NCBI GenBank assembly: GCA_013398015.1
Contig: VZRR01008202.1
Span: 377,766 to 441,765 of the forward strand
Source of the DNA: Oreocharis arfaki
Taxonomy: Eukaryota; Chordata; Aves; Passeriformes; Paramythiidae
Length of the DNA: 64,000 nucleotides
Direction of reading: 5' to 3'
Part shown: one piece after another, positions 9,896 through 23,174 of the stretch
How positions within the stretch are numbered: the first letter of the stretch is position 1
Layout of the letters: each line of letters starts with the position of its first letter
The notes under the pieces: model-generated
What the model was told of the DNA's origin: nothing
What the model saw: the letters and a program-made list of their open reading frames with translations, nothing else
The model's database searches: none
Made by a program: the position numbers and the translations under genes

Positions 9896-12279
9896 GAGGA
9901 GGAGCATGCACCAGAGCCGGGGTCTCATCAATGTGCTTCCCATTCCACCTCAGAGAAGGCAGCACAGCAGCTACAGCCTAGGCTGTGGAGATGGAGTGGG
10001 GATATTTCATCCCTTTGGGAAGGGATGGATGATGTTTAGAGCCTAGAGTGTCAAAAAGGCAAGAAGGAAGCCCTTTAGGGCCTGGTGAAGCTGCTGTTTA
10101 AATGATTACGTTAACATGGAGATTTTACAGCATTATCATGATGTATTGGGTCGCACTGAAGCTGGGATAATTATTTGGGGTTTTTTAATTGTTGTTGTAA
10201 TTCAATTTTTTTTTTTTTTTTTTAGTAACAGCAGACCCAAACCCACAATTCTATGCCAGAGCCCCACCAGTGAGAAGAAGCAAGCTGCTAGGATTAACGA
10301 AATATGGTGTGCTGCTTTGCCAGCAAGCCATAGCTCTTACCTCATTTTGGGGAAAAATAAATAAGTAGTGAGTTTATGGACTGCATTTTCTACCCTCTTT
10401 CTCCAAAGCAGGTTGTGGTGGCAGCTGTGCCATAATTCCCACACTCCTCTTTAACATCTTTTCTTCATTAACCCTTTGATCATCTCTTCTGTAGGACAGT
10501 CTCTGCGCATCAGGCCAAAACTCAGCAGCCTGCTGCACACACCATTAAGCACCCAGACCCCACCCCACTGCACTCACTGAGGGACGTGTCGCCCTCTTGC
10601 CAGAGGATGCCACAGCCTGCCCTGCATCGGATCTCCTGCACTCGCCTCAGCTCTGTGATGAGCCTGCTCTAATCTTCTCACTTCACACACTCTCTTACAA
10701 GATCCAGCTAACAACTTCCCCCACCACCCTCTACCCCCAGCAGCAAAATGGCAAGAGGGAAAAGAGAGAGGGATCAAACACGGCTCATTCGGCACAAAGC
10801 AACGTCAGCTCCTGGCTGCCAGCTCCGAATGTGCAAGACAAATTCTCCGTTGTGTTGCAAAGTATGATCCTGGAAAGCTAATGCAGTGGTTAAACACAGC
10901 CTCGCTCCCAGCCGGGGGGGAAAGTTCAAGAGCAAATCGTGCTCATGCTGTTTCATCTTGTCTCCTCGAGCTCTTCAGTCCTTCCCCGCCTGGCAAGCAA
11001 GGACTCGGACACAGCCATGGTCAGCCAGGGGTGCAGCTAGAGTCCAGCCCCTCCGCCATGCCCTGGCAGGGATGTGGGCAGCAAGGGCTAAGGACAGAAC
11101 ACAGCCATGTCAGCCCTGGCCTCCCAGGCAGGATTTTCAGAGAAGAGTCCAGCCAGGCCCCACGATGCCACTGCAGTGCTGGACCCTGCCAGCATCTCAG
11201 ACCCTGCGGCGCTGCCGCTGCAGTGCCCACCAGAGGAGTACAGTGGCAGAGCACGCAGGAGCACACAGTCTGGAGAAGCAATGTGGGAGCGGTGTCCCTG
11301 GGTTGTTCCCACTGCTCTGGATCAGGCTCCCCTCGGCAGGAGATGCTATGGAAGACCCCCACAGCTGAACATATCTCCACCTCTGTGAAGGCAAGAGCCC
11401 CCCTAAGTGAATGGCAGTGGGAGATGGTATCAGCCGAGCTTCTGAAACCTCCTTTCAGCCAAGCACCAAAGCCTGATTTTGCTGAATTTGAATGCACATG
11501 GGCATCAGTTGTTGCTCAAAATTCTCCTCCCCACTGCCACTGCTCCTCTCTTTCCCCAGCCTGGTACAGCTGCTGCTCCTCTTCTTGTGTGCCATGACAC
11601 ACAGCGGGGTCACTGTTTGAGAGTGAAAGCTGTGCCACAGCAGGATGGATTTCCAAAATGTGGCATAAATAGCTCCTGAGTCACCACTGCCAGCATGATA
11701 ACACAGGGCCTCAGAGAGATTTAGAAAACTACTGCTTAAACCCAGTCCTGTGCTGGAAAACTGGCAGGAGGGGGAAACTGCTGCATCTGTTCAGCCCGTG
11801 CTTTCTCTCAGCTCTATTATGCTGTGACCTTGGTTGTCACACCTGTCTGCAGCTCCCTGGGTATTTCAGCACTCGGGTGACTATTTTCGGCCATCTACCT
11901 ATTGGGAGGGTGCATGGCTGATAGGATGCCTGCACTTCTGTTCATCCTCTTTAGTAAATTGCCACTTTGGGAGTGTGAGGCTCAGATGGGCTTACCAGGT
12001 CACGAAGCCCCAACCTCTGCTGGCACAGCCAGCCGTACCTTATCATCTTTTTCAGAGATGTACCTCATTCCTACTTTAGCCTAGTGTGTTCGATGGGGGA
12101 TACCCTCCCCCTGCTTCGTAGGTGAGACTGCTCAAAGTCTTTCTGCTCTGCTGATTAAAACCTTTTTTTCTAAGTCTAAGTCTAGATTTATTCATACCTG
12201 GCTTATATCCATTTCTTCTCATGCCAACACTGTCTTTTAGCTTTAAGAGCTCTTCTCTCTCCCGGGTGTTTATCTTTCA
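9896..12279. other. intronic sequence, GC-rich in its second half
   Basis: It contains an 18-base T run at 10206-10223 and a GC-rich but CpG-poor stretch at 10880-11620. The latter permits long open frames on both strands (up to 238 codons) with no domain signature. No exon or transposon was recognised. Confidence 0.4.
10206..10223. repeat. poly(T) run, 18 bases
   Basis: Uninterrupted T tract. It may be the remnant of a minus-strand poly(A) tail, but no retrocopy was recognised beside it. Confidence 0.9.
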
Positions 12280-12545
12280 GGATGTTCACAGAGAGCAATC
12301 ATATTCCCTCTCAGCCTTCATTTTGCTGGATTCAACAAGCCAAACTCTCCTGGTTTCTTCTTGTATGACAGACCCTCCATTGCCCTAAACATCCCAGTAG
12401 CCCCTCTCAGCACCTGCTCCAGTCTGAATTCCTCTTTCGTGACCAGAATTTGTACCCAGTTTTCTAGAAGAGAAGTCCCCAGTGCCTTGTACAGAAACAT
12501 TTCTGTCTCAGTGTCTCTCCCATCAACTCTTTCTAATGAAAGCAA
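12280..12545 (-). mobile_element. old CR1 LINE fragment
   Basis: The plus strand carries the reverse complement of an ancient CR1 3' region. Landmarks in order are 'caatcatattccctctcagccttc', 'aacaagccaaactct', 'agtagcccctctcagcacctgctccagt', and 'ccccagtgccttgtacag'. These match the old CR1 subfamilies shared by birds, crocodilians and turtles, from memory of their consensus. It is highly diverged, so probably much older than the copy at 37.7 kb. Confidence 0.7.
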
Positions 12546-13000
12546 AAAGAATTGCAACCAGAAAATAAGAGTATCAGTGCAGAACTGCTCGTGTGCTGTA
12601 AACATCCTTGTCTCTCAGTCCATGTGATATGCATGGAAAATGAAACCCAAGGGAATTTACAAAAAATACACTGGCCTAAAAAGACAGCTAGCTGCACGGG
12701 CTCTCACTAGCAGACACACATCTGGTCTCACATGGGCTTTCTTTCTGTTAAAATGACTGTTTAAGAGCATAGGTTCCTGTTTGTGTAGGAAAAAAACTCA
12801 AACTCACAATGGAAATCAAGCCCAAATTTACAGTGTTTTTTATGCCAGAACTCTCAAAGGGTGGATGTAACCATGTCAGAATAAGAGGACTTATACTAGC
12901 ATGATTTATTGCTCTTCCCATCTGTCAGGGATCAGTATACCTGCATAAACAACTTCAGCCCACATCCACTCCAGCAGAGGAACCTTCTTCAAAATATCAA

Positions 13001-13037
13001 TATGAGCTGCTATGAGCGGCTATGAGCTGCTATGAAC
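13001..13037. repeat. short tandem repeat, 10-base unit
   Basis: The decamer tatgagctgc is repeated about 3.7 times, with one substitution in the second unit (tatgagcggc). Confidence 0.85.
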
Positions 13038-13038
13038 T

Positions 13039-13059
13039 TAATAAGTCCCTTTATTTTCC
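13039..13059. repeat. copy 1 of a 21-base direct repeat
   Basis: This word, core taataagtccctttatttt, recurs exactly at 13967-13987, 928 bases away. Flanks are not clearly alike. Confidence 0.7.
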
Positions 13060-13966
13060 CCAGCACAGTTTAAAATTTCAAAATACAGAGAAACCTCAGA
13101 GCCAGGCCCACCACCACAGTGCCATCTTTTCTTATATCCCACCATACCTAGGAAATGCCCTGCATTTCTTTACAGCGTAGTCAGGAAATCCTTGGACAGG
13201 TCTTTTCGCATTCCAAAGCATGTTTCTAGAATGACTGGCTCCAGTCACAGGCCTCCTGGCAGAGGAGACTTGCTCCCCATGTGTGCGCATGGGGACGAAC
13301 TGCTCTCTGGCTGACGCTTGCAGAAATGCCAAATGCTCTGACAGCTTGCGTCAGGGTCTTGCACTAAAATCAGTCAGGATGTTCAGGCCACTGAGAAAAC
13401 AGACCCTGAGCTCCCCCTTTCCCTTTTGGGTTAGCTGAGGACTTGTCAGAGTCCCTTTTCAACCCAGCCAGAAACCTGGCTCTGCTTTTGATCCAGCATC
13501 ATTAGGCGACGCTCATCAGCTGTTGATCATCCTTAGTGAAATATCCACCAGGAATGTATGCCTTGCTCTGCTCTCGTAGCTTCTGTAGCATCCCAGTGCT
13601 CCTGCTCTATCAAAAGGGGGAGCCAGGGAACAGCAGAGGTGCTGCAGAATGGCAATGGGGAACACTGCCCGATGATTTGCCTTTTTGTTGCACAGCACTG
13701 ACACTAAGGATCCTGTGCTTCTGTGATCGCCGAGATACAGGCTGGTATTTAAAAGTATCTGGGGTCTCTAAGAAACAGAAGCTAATCTAAAGACAATGAT
13801 AATTAGTCACTTATGTTAACTGAGTATTGGCTGTTATGCCAAATTTTTGAAAGAACCGGAAACCAAACAGCTTCTGGCAAGTCTCTGCACCATTACGACT
13901 TTTTTCTGTTTGGGGGATACACCAAAAATGAGAATAGGAGCACTAATAAGGCACCCATACAGACTA

Positions 13967-13987
13967 TAATAAGTCCCTTTATTTTCC
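13967..13987. repeat. copy 2 of a 21-base direct repeat
   Basis: Exact second copy of the word at 13039-13059, in the same orientation. Confidence 0.7.
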
Positions 13988-15532
13988 TTAACAAACTTCA
14001 GCACTGGAAATCACCTATTTCTTCTACCTGAACCCCCAGTGCCTTGTAGGTAACTTCTATGTGGTCACCACTAGGTAACTCCAGAAAAGCTAATCCAAAA
14101 ATTTCCCTTGAATTTCTTCTAGTAAAAAAATAACAATAACGAAAACGCCACAAAAAAAGGGGAAAATGTATCTCAGAGATGTAATCTCCTTCCCTGACAG
14201 GAGGGGAGGAAGGGTTTCGCTGGGAAGTCCACGTGACTCTGTATCTGGTAATTATCCAGCCACAGAGGGAAACTGAAACGTTCTGTGCTGTCGCAGAGAA
14301 TGACAGCACCTGGAGCTCCAGCACCCAGATAAAAAGCGGAGAGACAATCAGGCAGATGGAGAAAGGCAATGCTACATCATGGGCTGGCAAGCAGAGGGAA
14401 GAGGAAAAATGGGGAGAGGCAAAAACTGGCAAGAAACATTAAGGCAGCCGGCACAGCTACTGGGGAATGAGATAATGACACAGATTAGCAATGCACAGAG
14501 CACGGAAAAAGAAAGAGAGTAAGGGCAGGTCAGGAGAGAGCGTGGGTGCAGAAAAGGGACAGTGCAAACACAAGAGGGAATAGGAGAGTGATGCTAGTGG
14601 GAGTTTCAAAGCATTTTGTGTGGTCCAGGGTCACTTTCTCCCACCCCAGTCACAGGCTAAAAATGCAGGAGGTATCACCACAGGCTGTCACAAAACAAGG
14701 GGGAGATGTGAAAACCAGCATCTCACAGCTGAAGAGAGACGTGGCACTGCAAATAGCACCTTCCAGCTTGTGGATTCCAGCGGTTTGCTCAGAGAAGGGG
14801 ACAACAGAGCTTAAGATCGAAATAATTAAAACTGGAGCTTTGGAGCATCACCTCATGCATTTCATATGGCAGAGAGGTGAGAGGGAGGTTCCCTCCCTGA
14901 CTCTCCCTTTCACAGTTGCACACACCAAGGCCCATGTAAGCCTGCAAAGCAGCCCACATGATTGCTGCCATGGTACCATGGCCTAGTTCCAAAAGCAAAG
15001 CACCATAGGTGCCCTCCCACACAGCAACGTGACAGCGCCAGCTCTCGGGGCTCTCAGAAACAAGAGGCGTGCCCACAGGACTGGCAGCAGCCTCCAGCGG
15101 GTCAAGGAGAGCTGACTGCCAGGTGGCACGAAGCCGTGCACCACCTCTAGGAACGTTTCTGACATGGGAAAATACAGCCAAGCAGACAATCAGATCAGGG
15201 CCAACAGCTTGTCAGGGGCTAATGTTGGCCACCAGTCTCCAGAGCTACTCAGCAGTGACTGAGGTAAATCTGTAATGGCTGCATATCTCCAAGGAGGCAG
15301 GAAGAGCTAAGTGCTCAGATGTCCCTACCTGAACATTTGGGGAAGGGGATGGAGACAGTATCAAGGCCTGAGCATTGAGCCACATGGTTCAGTGATCAAC
15401 CCTGCCATGCTTAGTGACAGACGTTTGAAAGAAAGGTGGAACACCTCCTAAAGTGACAATGTAAATCACCTTCTGTGTAATTTCATGATCTTTTCTAGCC
15501 ATAAAAATCTATAAATTTAGAACCAAGCAAAT

Positions 15533-15910
15533 CACAGAATGGCTGGGGTTGGAAAGGATGTTAAAGATCATCTAGTTCCACCCTCCTGCCAAGGGCAGGG
15601 ACGGCTGCCACCAGATACGGTTGTTCGAAGCCACATCCAGCCTGGTTTTGAACGCTGCCAGTCACGGATGGGGCAACCATAGCTTCTCTAGATAACCTGT
15701 TCCAGTGTCTTGCAATCCTCAAAGTAAAGAATTTCTTCCTAATATCTAATCTAAATCGAGCCTCTCTGTAAATTGGCTTCCATTCTGAGTGACAGCTTGC
15801 AATCCACCTTGTAAGTTTGTACGCTGGCTTTCTTATCCCCAGGCATTTCTCAACCCCCTGCCCCTTTTTTCTTTTTTTAAACTCATTAACATCTTCATCT
15901 TGGTGATACT
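15533..15910 (-). mobile_element. CR1 LINE, 3' end
   Basis: The plus strand starts at the CR1 tail (cacagaatggctggggttggaaaggat), followed by 'agatcatctagttccaccctcctgcc', 'gataacctgttccagtg', and 'gaatttcttcctaatatctaatct'. Each is the reverse complement of a CR1 3' landmark. Minus-strand translation gives LDIRKKFFTLRIARHWNRLSREAM, the decayed C-terminal reading through the CR1 3' end. Moderately diverged and 5'-truncated. Confidence 0.93.
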
Positions 15911-16959
15911 TTCTGGCTGAGAATTTCATCAGTTAACCATTAATTGGTACAAGGCTGTGAAAGGATATCAGATTTTAATGTTATGTGAAACTGGCAGGTG
16001 TCTCCTGTGTTTTGTACTATATGAAATAGCTTCTTCCAATACCTGAGGAGCATGCTACCTGAGACATGGTAATGCGCTTTCTATTATGTGGATCCTAATG
16101 TTCATCTCATCTCATACTGCTTCTTCTTCAAAAGAGAAAAGGGAATATCACATCTGAAGCATTAGCTCTTGTCCTGGGCAGGTGGGACAGGAGAATCCGC
16201 ACCAAGGAGAAATCAGTCTCGAAATTCTTTGGAGGCAGATCAGAGAGGGAATAGGAGTGACAGCAGGGAAAATAAGTCTTAACTTTTCCTTCTTTTTTGA
16301 GGTCGTGAGAGTATCAGAGGCGTTCCAACCAAGTTATCATGCCCACTTCCAAGCGCTGCCCTCAGGTAGCCAGGAGCAGACTGTGAAGGGTGGTATTTCG
16401 AGATGAATGAGAAACTGGGTGCATCCTGCCTGCTCACTTCCAGCTGCTGCATTTCAATGAAGGACACCTTCTTGATGTGCAAACACTCTAGTTATTATTT
16501 ACAGCTGACCTTTTCCTTCTCCAGCTCCCGCTGCCGTAGCACCGCTGGTGGAGTCAGGGCTTGTAGAGATTGTGGAGACGATGTGTAGCGGAACATGTTC
16601 GCTTCCCTGCCTGCGCCAGAGCTGTCATTAGTGCCACTGTGGATTGAGCTACACCCGTGCAAGCAACACTGGGAAATATGGAGAAAAAAGCCTAATGTAG
16701 ACAAAGCCTTTGAGGAGCTTAACCCCTCTTCCCCTCTTCTATCTCTCTCCCACTTGAAAGCAGAAAACAGCTTCTGAGCAAGATACACGCTCTCATTTCC
16801 ATATCTAAAGGCAGTCCCGAAATACCATCCTGAAATAATGCTCTCAGAGAGGAGACCATGAAGCAGATTCCCTTTGAGAGACTCTGCTGCTTTTTTTTTT
16901 TAATTCCATCCGAAAACAACTGCCACCAAATGCTGAATGCACCTGGACTGGAGCAGTCA
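15911..16959. other. intronic sequence, nothing specific seen
   Basis: Unique-looking DNA between two CR1 copies of opposite orientation. A short T run lies near 16890-16900. Confidence 0.4.
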
Positions 16960-17265
16960 ATCCTAGGCACCTTGTTACCAGAATGATACGGGGGAATTGG
17001 AGGGAATTCAGAGGCGAGCAACAACAAAATTCATCAAGGGCTGGAAAGGGATCAGCATCTAAGGGAAGCTTAAAAACATTAAATATGTATAACTTGACTA
17101 AGAGAGGACTTAAAAGCGACATGTTGACAAGCTATACCTCTTTGAAAGCTGAAAGTACTGAGGGAAGAGAGGAATTATTTAGCAAGATGCATAGGGGTCT
17201 AGGAAGGAGTAACAGGTCAGGAAAAAAAAAGAGAAATAAGTCTGTTCAAACTTGAATAAAAGCTT
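16960..17265 (+). mobile_element. old CR1 LINE fragment
   Basis: The plus strand carries a decayed CR1 3' region in sense. Landmarks in order are 'cagaggcgagcaacaacaaaattcatcaagggctgg', 'taacttgactaagagaggactt...gacatgttgacaagctata', and 'gaggaattatttagcaagatgcataggggtctaggaaggagtaac'. They correspond to old CR1 'gagcaac...atgatcaagggctgg', 'agaaggctta...gacatgatagcaagctata' and 'gaattattt...agaagtaatggg'. Antisense to LSAMP. Confidence 0.72.
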
Positions 17266-18285
17266 CTTGCCATCTACAAGTGCTAGTCTTGTAAAAAGTC
17301 TCCCAAGGAAAGCAAGAAAGTGCCTATTCTTTCAGATGTTTGAAAAAAAGTTGGGCTGAGGACCAGAGGATCAGCCTCACAGGGGCTGCAGGGAGAACAA
17401 ACTACAGTGACCTGGTCTTACTACCTTTACCACCTGCCTCAGAGTTCAGCAGCATGTCAGGAGAAGACAACTCCTCTTACAAATTTCTTTTAGATGAAGC
17501 AATTTTTTTAGTTATTTTCACTTCACATACAGCTAAATATTTCTTGTCAAGACCTTAGACCTCTATATACTGCACTAGAGTTACTTGGCACAGGTTTGGA
17601 TTTGTTTTCAAAAACTGGATCTTCTAGAAACTGTGCATGGAGATGTTGAAAGTTACTGATACAAAACTTACAGTCTTGTTATTTCCAGAAGACATTGGCA
17701 TATGGCTGTATTCCCAAATGTGCTGAGAGTAAAGTTGTCCAGCACTTAAAAGTCATAAGTGAGATTTGACTTTTTTAAGTGCTTAGCATTGAAATGTAAA
17801 CCAGATTTGTCAAAGTACTTTTAGGACTACCAGCTGCCAAACTAACACACAAGGACCAAATTTGCAAAACACCATTTGGCACAATGAGGTCCTTCACCAA
17901 TATAGCCAGTTTTCTTGCTGCCTAAAGTGACATACTTTTAAAAATCCATCCCATGGGCGTGCTACAATCATAGAATAAAATACTGCAAGCTTCAGACTCC
18001 CATGCTGTATTTATCCTGTGTCGAAGAACTCCTTTATGTCGAAACCACAGCAAAGCTGCTACAGCAAGGCAATGCTCAACTCCACTTTCTTTCCTTTCCA
18101 GCTTTGTTAAATTTTGCCTTTCCCGAACGCCTCGCTTTCGTCCACCATCAGGTCTTGTGGAAGAAGGTATTTGAAAGACTTACAGGGAAGGCAGAGAAGA
18201 TGCTGTGAGGGACAACTCCCAAGAGCTTTGATCTCAGCTTACCTGTATCCCCACATACACAATATGCCTTGCAGATGAGGACATG

Positions 18286-18303
18286 TTTATAAATAAATAA
18301 ATA
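18286..18303. repeat. (TAAA)n microsatellite, short
   Basis: About four TAAA units. Confidence 0.8.
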
Positions 18304-20840
18304 GCGGAAAGAGGAAAGAATGGGAAAAAAGAAATTTCAGGGTATACCTGATGGAGTTTCTGCTGTTGACATGAAAGCCAGAAGCTGGTTTAAAACCTCA
18401 TGGTCAAAAACAGAATGGGAGGAAGGTACGACTCCTTGAGAAAGGGGGAAGGAATAATTCCCATAGCTAGATCTTCTTGCCATCCTACTAGTCATACTAG
18501 TATCTGGCACTCTTTTTCCTCTGAGACCCTTGCAGGACTTTGTTTTGCAAGGCAATTCAGCATATGCTGAACAGCAAGCAGTGTTTTTGTCAAAGGTAGT
18601 AAGCACTGTGGAACTAAAATTCTTACTTTTGTAGAGGAGAAGGGTTGTGATGCGTGTTTTACACATACAGGGCAGGGAGCCAATGGAGAAGGAAAGAAAT
18701 AGGTAGTGCAAAGTCACACAATGAAACTATTTTATTGTCAAAACCAAAACATAATAGACCTGACCTGTCTCATACAAAACTTGGTTTGGTGTGTACCAGT
18801 TGCATAAAGATAGCGAGAGAGGGGTAGTGGTGACTGCAAAATAGCCTTCACAAACGCAGATGTCACCTCCAGTCACATCTATCTTAGCACTACTGCAACA
18901 GACCATGCTTTTCTCTCTAACTGGGATCTGCCCAGGGATATGCAACCACAGATGAAAGGTCTGTGCTTCAGGTCTGGGAACTGAAGCGCAAGCTCCTCCC
19001 CACGGTTTGAAGGCGACTGGCTTGGGTCATTTGGGTCTGTGCTCTGGAGCCTGAAGTCCAGCCTGGCTAGTGACTGCAGGACAGGCATAACCACGGGGAA
19101 CGCTCAGACAGCTTCTGCACCTCCTCACCTGCAGTCTTCTGACCCTGGCAAAACAAGCTGCGCAAATTGGCTGCAACGCAGAACATAAACACTTTTCATT
19201 TCTTAGTGAAGACAATGTTGCTTAATCCTACTGGAAGCATTTACCCAAGGATATCTTATCTGGATCCACTGACATCCCTGCCTCTTCTCCCAAGAGCCTG
19301 CTGTGAAAGGAAACCTCTCCCCCATGCACAGCTTATCCGCAGTACAGATAAGCCATTTCCCCATGGAGCTCCCTTCTGTACAGCTGTCTTACTGAGAGTT
19401 TCTTACACAGCTGGGGCTGAGGCTGTGCACTTGGGCTTTAGCTGGTCTGAGGCTGGGTTCCTATTTCTGTTCTTCTGACAGGTCACTTGCTCTAAATGAT
19501 TTCCAGAATTCCAGTACTTCATGGGGAGATGCCAAACTGTGGCTTCAGCTGACATAAATCAAGGGCCAACAAGGCACCACTGCAGTAAATGGGGAAGCCC
19601 AGATTTACATGAAATGAGGATCAGTCCTGCTTCCCTCGACCAGACTCTAAATGAATTCATTAAATACAGCACTTCAGTCTGCTCAGCTGAAAGCAGCTCC
19701 AGCTGGCAGGAGGTTTCACATCCAGGGAATATTTTAAAGATAAGGATTTGTAGCCTGCCCTGAGTTTACGCTTGGCTAAAGGTAGGCTCTCCTTGGCCAT
19801 GCAGAGGGGATGGCATCACGCCCACCTGGTGTATATCTGTGCATCCCCAATGTCTATGAGCAGCATGACATTAACACAGGACCTCACAGCCTTGAGGGGA
19901 CAGCCTAGGCACAAACCCTGTCGTGAAGACGCTCAATTCGAATTGCTACAGGGCAGCAGAAGAGAGGTTCTGCTGTACCACCACCAGACTGAAGGGCTTA
20001 TTCTTGGTTTTAAGTTAAGTTTTCGTTGGGAGATGTGGGGTGTGTGTCTGTGCTGAATTTGAATTTGCAGTAGGGGAAGCACCAGCACTGTGGCAGGAAG
20101 AACTGTTTGGGATTTTTGAGACAAGAGTAAAATGTTAGTTAATTTTGACATTAAACCCTAAATGAAGGGATATTAAAGTTATTCTTAGCTTCCAAAAAAA
20201 TAGGATGTGCTGTGATTGTCTGGCCTACTCTCATGTATTGCACACATTCCATGATTTCTGCAGTTTAATCTCTTATCCACTCACTAAAACAGATGGTGTT
20301 GCAGGCTCTTTGCAGACGCTGACAAATATGACTGAATTTGGAACACTGTTCATATATGCACACTTGCTGTACAACCCTCAGGACAAGATACACTGGCTTG
20401 AGACCTGAGTTCACATCCACAGCACATTCTGCAGCAAAGAATAGATCCAAGTCTTTTTCAGCATTGCTGCTGAGGTCTCTAATATGCACAGTTACAAAAT
20501 ATCTTCCTACAGAGAGATATAAAGATCAAATCAAAACCTTTTGTCTGAGATCCCAGTCAAGTTCTCTTTCTTTGGCCAGGACCAGAGTGCACATTGTTTT
20601 TCTTCAAAGAAACAGTTCTGCCCACTGAACAACAATGATGCAATGATATTCCAATAACCCAGAAAATAAGAGAGCCCTAACAGAACTAGACCTGCCACCA
20701 ACCCCTCTCTGACTTCACACTCACTGTTTCTTCCTTAGGCTGAGAAAAGAGGGTTGGTCCTGGACAGCCACAGAGACGCAGGGAGAGCACCCAAAATTAC
20801 TTGTTAATGCTAGACTATCAGCAGTCTTCTCTCTACCTTG

Positions 20841-20858
20841 CGTGTGTGTGTTTGTGTG
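20841..20858. repeat. (GT)n microsatellite, short
   Basis: GT dinucleotide run with one interrupting TT. Confidence 0.85.
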
Positions 20859-21849
20859 ATCAGCCAGTACTCGGAAAGACAAGTGAGGTTAACCGAGCTA
20901 CATGCATTGCTCCCACTAGAGCAGTATAAAACAGTGATAAACCACAACTGGAACCACTCTGCAGTAAGTATCTGGCCAGAGGTGAAGCATGAGGTTACAG
21001 CAGCAGCTCCACTCCCCTGTCCCCTCTGCCTGATGGATCCTTGGTAATAAACCACCCTTCAGGCTTCCCTGTCTTAAACCAAAGCAGCTGGGATTCAGGG
21101 GAGATAAAGATTTCAACCACCTTTCAGAAGAGCCTTCACAAGAAAGTCCCTGTTGGCATAAAAGGAGACATGTAATGGGCTTTTTCTGTCCCTGAAAGTA
21201 GTTTAGCACTGCAGGAAAGTGCAGCCCTTTTAGCTCTCTTCTTTATTTAACTAGAGTCGTTAAAATAAACTGATTTCCCAGCCAATTAATTATCAAATAT
21301 CTGTTACAGCTTTCAAGCCCTGCCATTACTCAGTCTCAGAGGACCCCACAGGCAATGCTAAGCTACACTCTCCTTACCTGAGTAACCATTGCTCCTGCAA
21401 GTCTGCTCCCTTTGCCTGAGCTGACAGCAGAAAAGCAGCACAGGGTCTGGCAAAACCCTGGACAAGAGCTGTAAACATCCCCTTCTCCACTTTATCAGCA
21501 ACTCCTGCCATGCACAAGCCAGGAGCCAGGAAGCTTTACCACGACTCAGTTCCCAGCTCTCAGCCAGCCGTACACAGACCCCAGCCCCACTGCAGGAGCA
21601 GATTTGCCCTGTCAAGACCCCTGATGCTGCCAGTGAGATCGGCTGGCACCCGAGAGCAGATGCTGCCAGCTGAGCTGAACCATGGATGCCAAGTACCACG
21701 AGCTCAACCCAGGGCAGAGCATGAGCTTCAGTTCGAAGCAAGTGCCAGGAACCAGCTTCACACCCAGATGTGGATAGGGACAGCTCCTGCCACAGCCGTG
21801 TTACCTTCTGAAAAACCAGTCTGTACCTCTCTGATTACTGGAAGGTTGT

Positions 21850-22160
21850 AGTTACCATAGGTACATTAGCAACGGCCCTACCATCTATTTCATAAGCAAT
21901 AAACTACCCTCATATGTGGTTTCAATTAGGAGATTTCAAATGAGATCGAAGATAATGCATCCCATAATTACTCACCCTGCTCCTTTCTAGAAACTCAAGC
22001 AGAATCATTTCCAGGCCAAAATGCAGTCTCTCTTGATTGATGACACTAATAAAATGGCTTTATTGTGATATAAATAGCCTTAAAAACGTCCTGGAGAGTC
22101 AATATCAGTGCTTGATGGCCTTATACAAGCAAGGTCCTTATCTTACAGTGTGCTAAAGCT
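21850..22160. promoter_or_regulatory. candidate conserved noncoding element with PBX/HOX-like motif
   Basis: The stretch is AT-rich and motif-dense but not repetitive. At 22033-22046 it reads ttgattgatgacac, close to a combined PBX/HOX (TGATTGAT) and MEIS/PREP-type (TGAC) site. Nearby are a tandem of ATAAAATGGC/TATTGTGATA sequence and several ATTA cores (22020-22080). No transposon was recognised. The enhancer role is inferred only from pattern. Confidence 0.28.
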
Positions 22161-23174
22161 TAACAAGTTATGCTTCTGAGAAGTCTGACATTGGATTTGG
22201 GCGCTTGTTTGGGGAACTACAGAAGGGTAGCTCCCGAATTAGACATGCAAAGTGGGAACTATTTAAACACCTTTCCTCTTCCTTGCGCTCCCTATTAATA
22301 ATCTCTTCGCTTCCTAGCTTTTCCTGGTGCCAGTTCAAACACAAACACCGGCTGAGCCCAGCAGGAGCCATGGGAACACTGTGCTCCAGCGCCTCTTTGC
22401 TGGAAGGTTACCAGCCACTGCTACAGTAATTGGAAAACCTGAAATTCCTTCCAAACTGTGCACGCTCCAAGATTCTCACAGCCCCTGCAGAGGCGTGTGG
22501 CCATTTCCTGAACAAAGAGCCTACACTGACTTGCTCTGAAGAACATCCGTGGCCCCATCGTGGCAGAGGATGTGTTTTTGTTACTCCCTTGTCAGGAGAG
22601 GCCAACCCCGCCATGCAACCTTGAATGAAGCCCTCAGTGCCTCGGGCTGCACTGGAAGCTTGAGGGTTGTAGACAATTGAAGTAGTTTTTAAAATTAGTG
22701 CCCTCCATGCAGGAACCCACTCCAGGAGGCCAAATACAGAGCCTGCCTCAGAGGACGAGGGAGAAGATCTCTGGGAATTCACAAGAGAAATGCCCAGAGC
22801 ATTCCTCCTTTTTCTGAACAGCAGTGAACCTCACTCTTCATAAAGAGAAAACACTTCTTTCAAGGTCTTCTTTGCAAGCAGAATCCCCAAAAAACATGCA
22901 GTTTTCTATGAGGATTGTATCTTCTGCATGCAGCAATATGAGATACAGCCGACCGTGCTTTCCAGTAGTGCCGCCCTGGCTCAGATCCGGCAGCAGGCTG
23001 GGTGCTAAAGAGCTTTGCTGGGAGTGACAGAAGCATATACACCTGTCAGAAAATGCTGATATCATAGCAACCGTGACAGTGATGTGATCAGGACCTGACA
23101 GACAGTCAAAAAAGAGAGGGAAAGATGCATGAGAAAGGGCAACTGAGAAACTTTCAGGGAGAGCAGTCAGAGTC

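Larger units (their letters stand above)
12546..15532. other. intronic sequence with small duplications
   Basis: No exon was seen. It holds a short decamer tandem array (13001-13037) and two copies of a 21-base word at 13039-13059 and 13967-13987. Confidence 0.4.

Noticed and set aside
9507..9965. 152-codon minus-strand open frame as an LSAMP signal-peptide exon
   Set aside because: It lacks the expected DNITVRQGD-type sequence before the splice junction and has no hydrophobic leader.
10881..11597. 238-codon plus-strand open frame, the longest in the window
   Set aside because: The GC-rich stretch opens several frames on both strands at once, the mark of stop-poor composition, not coding.
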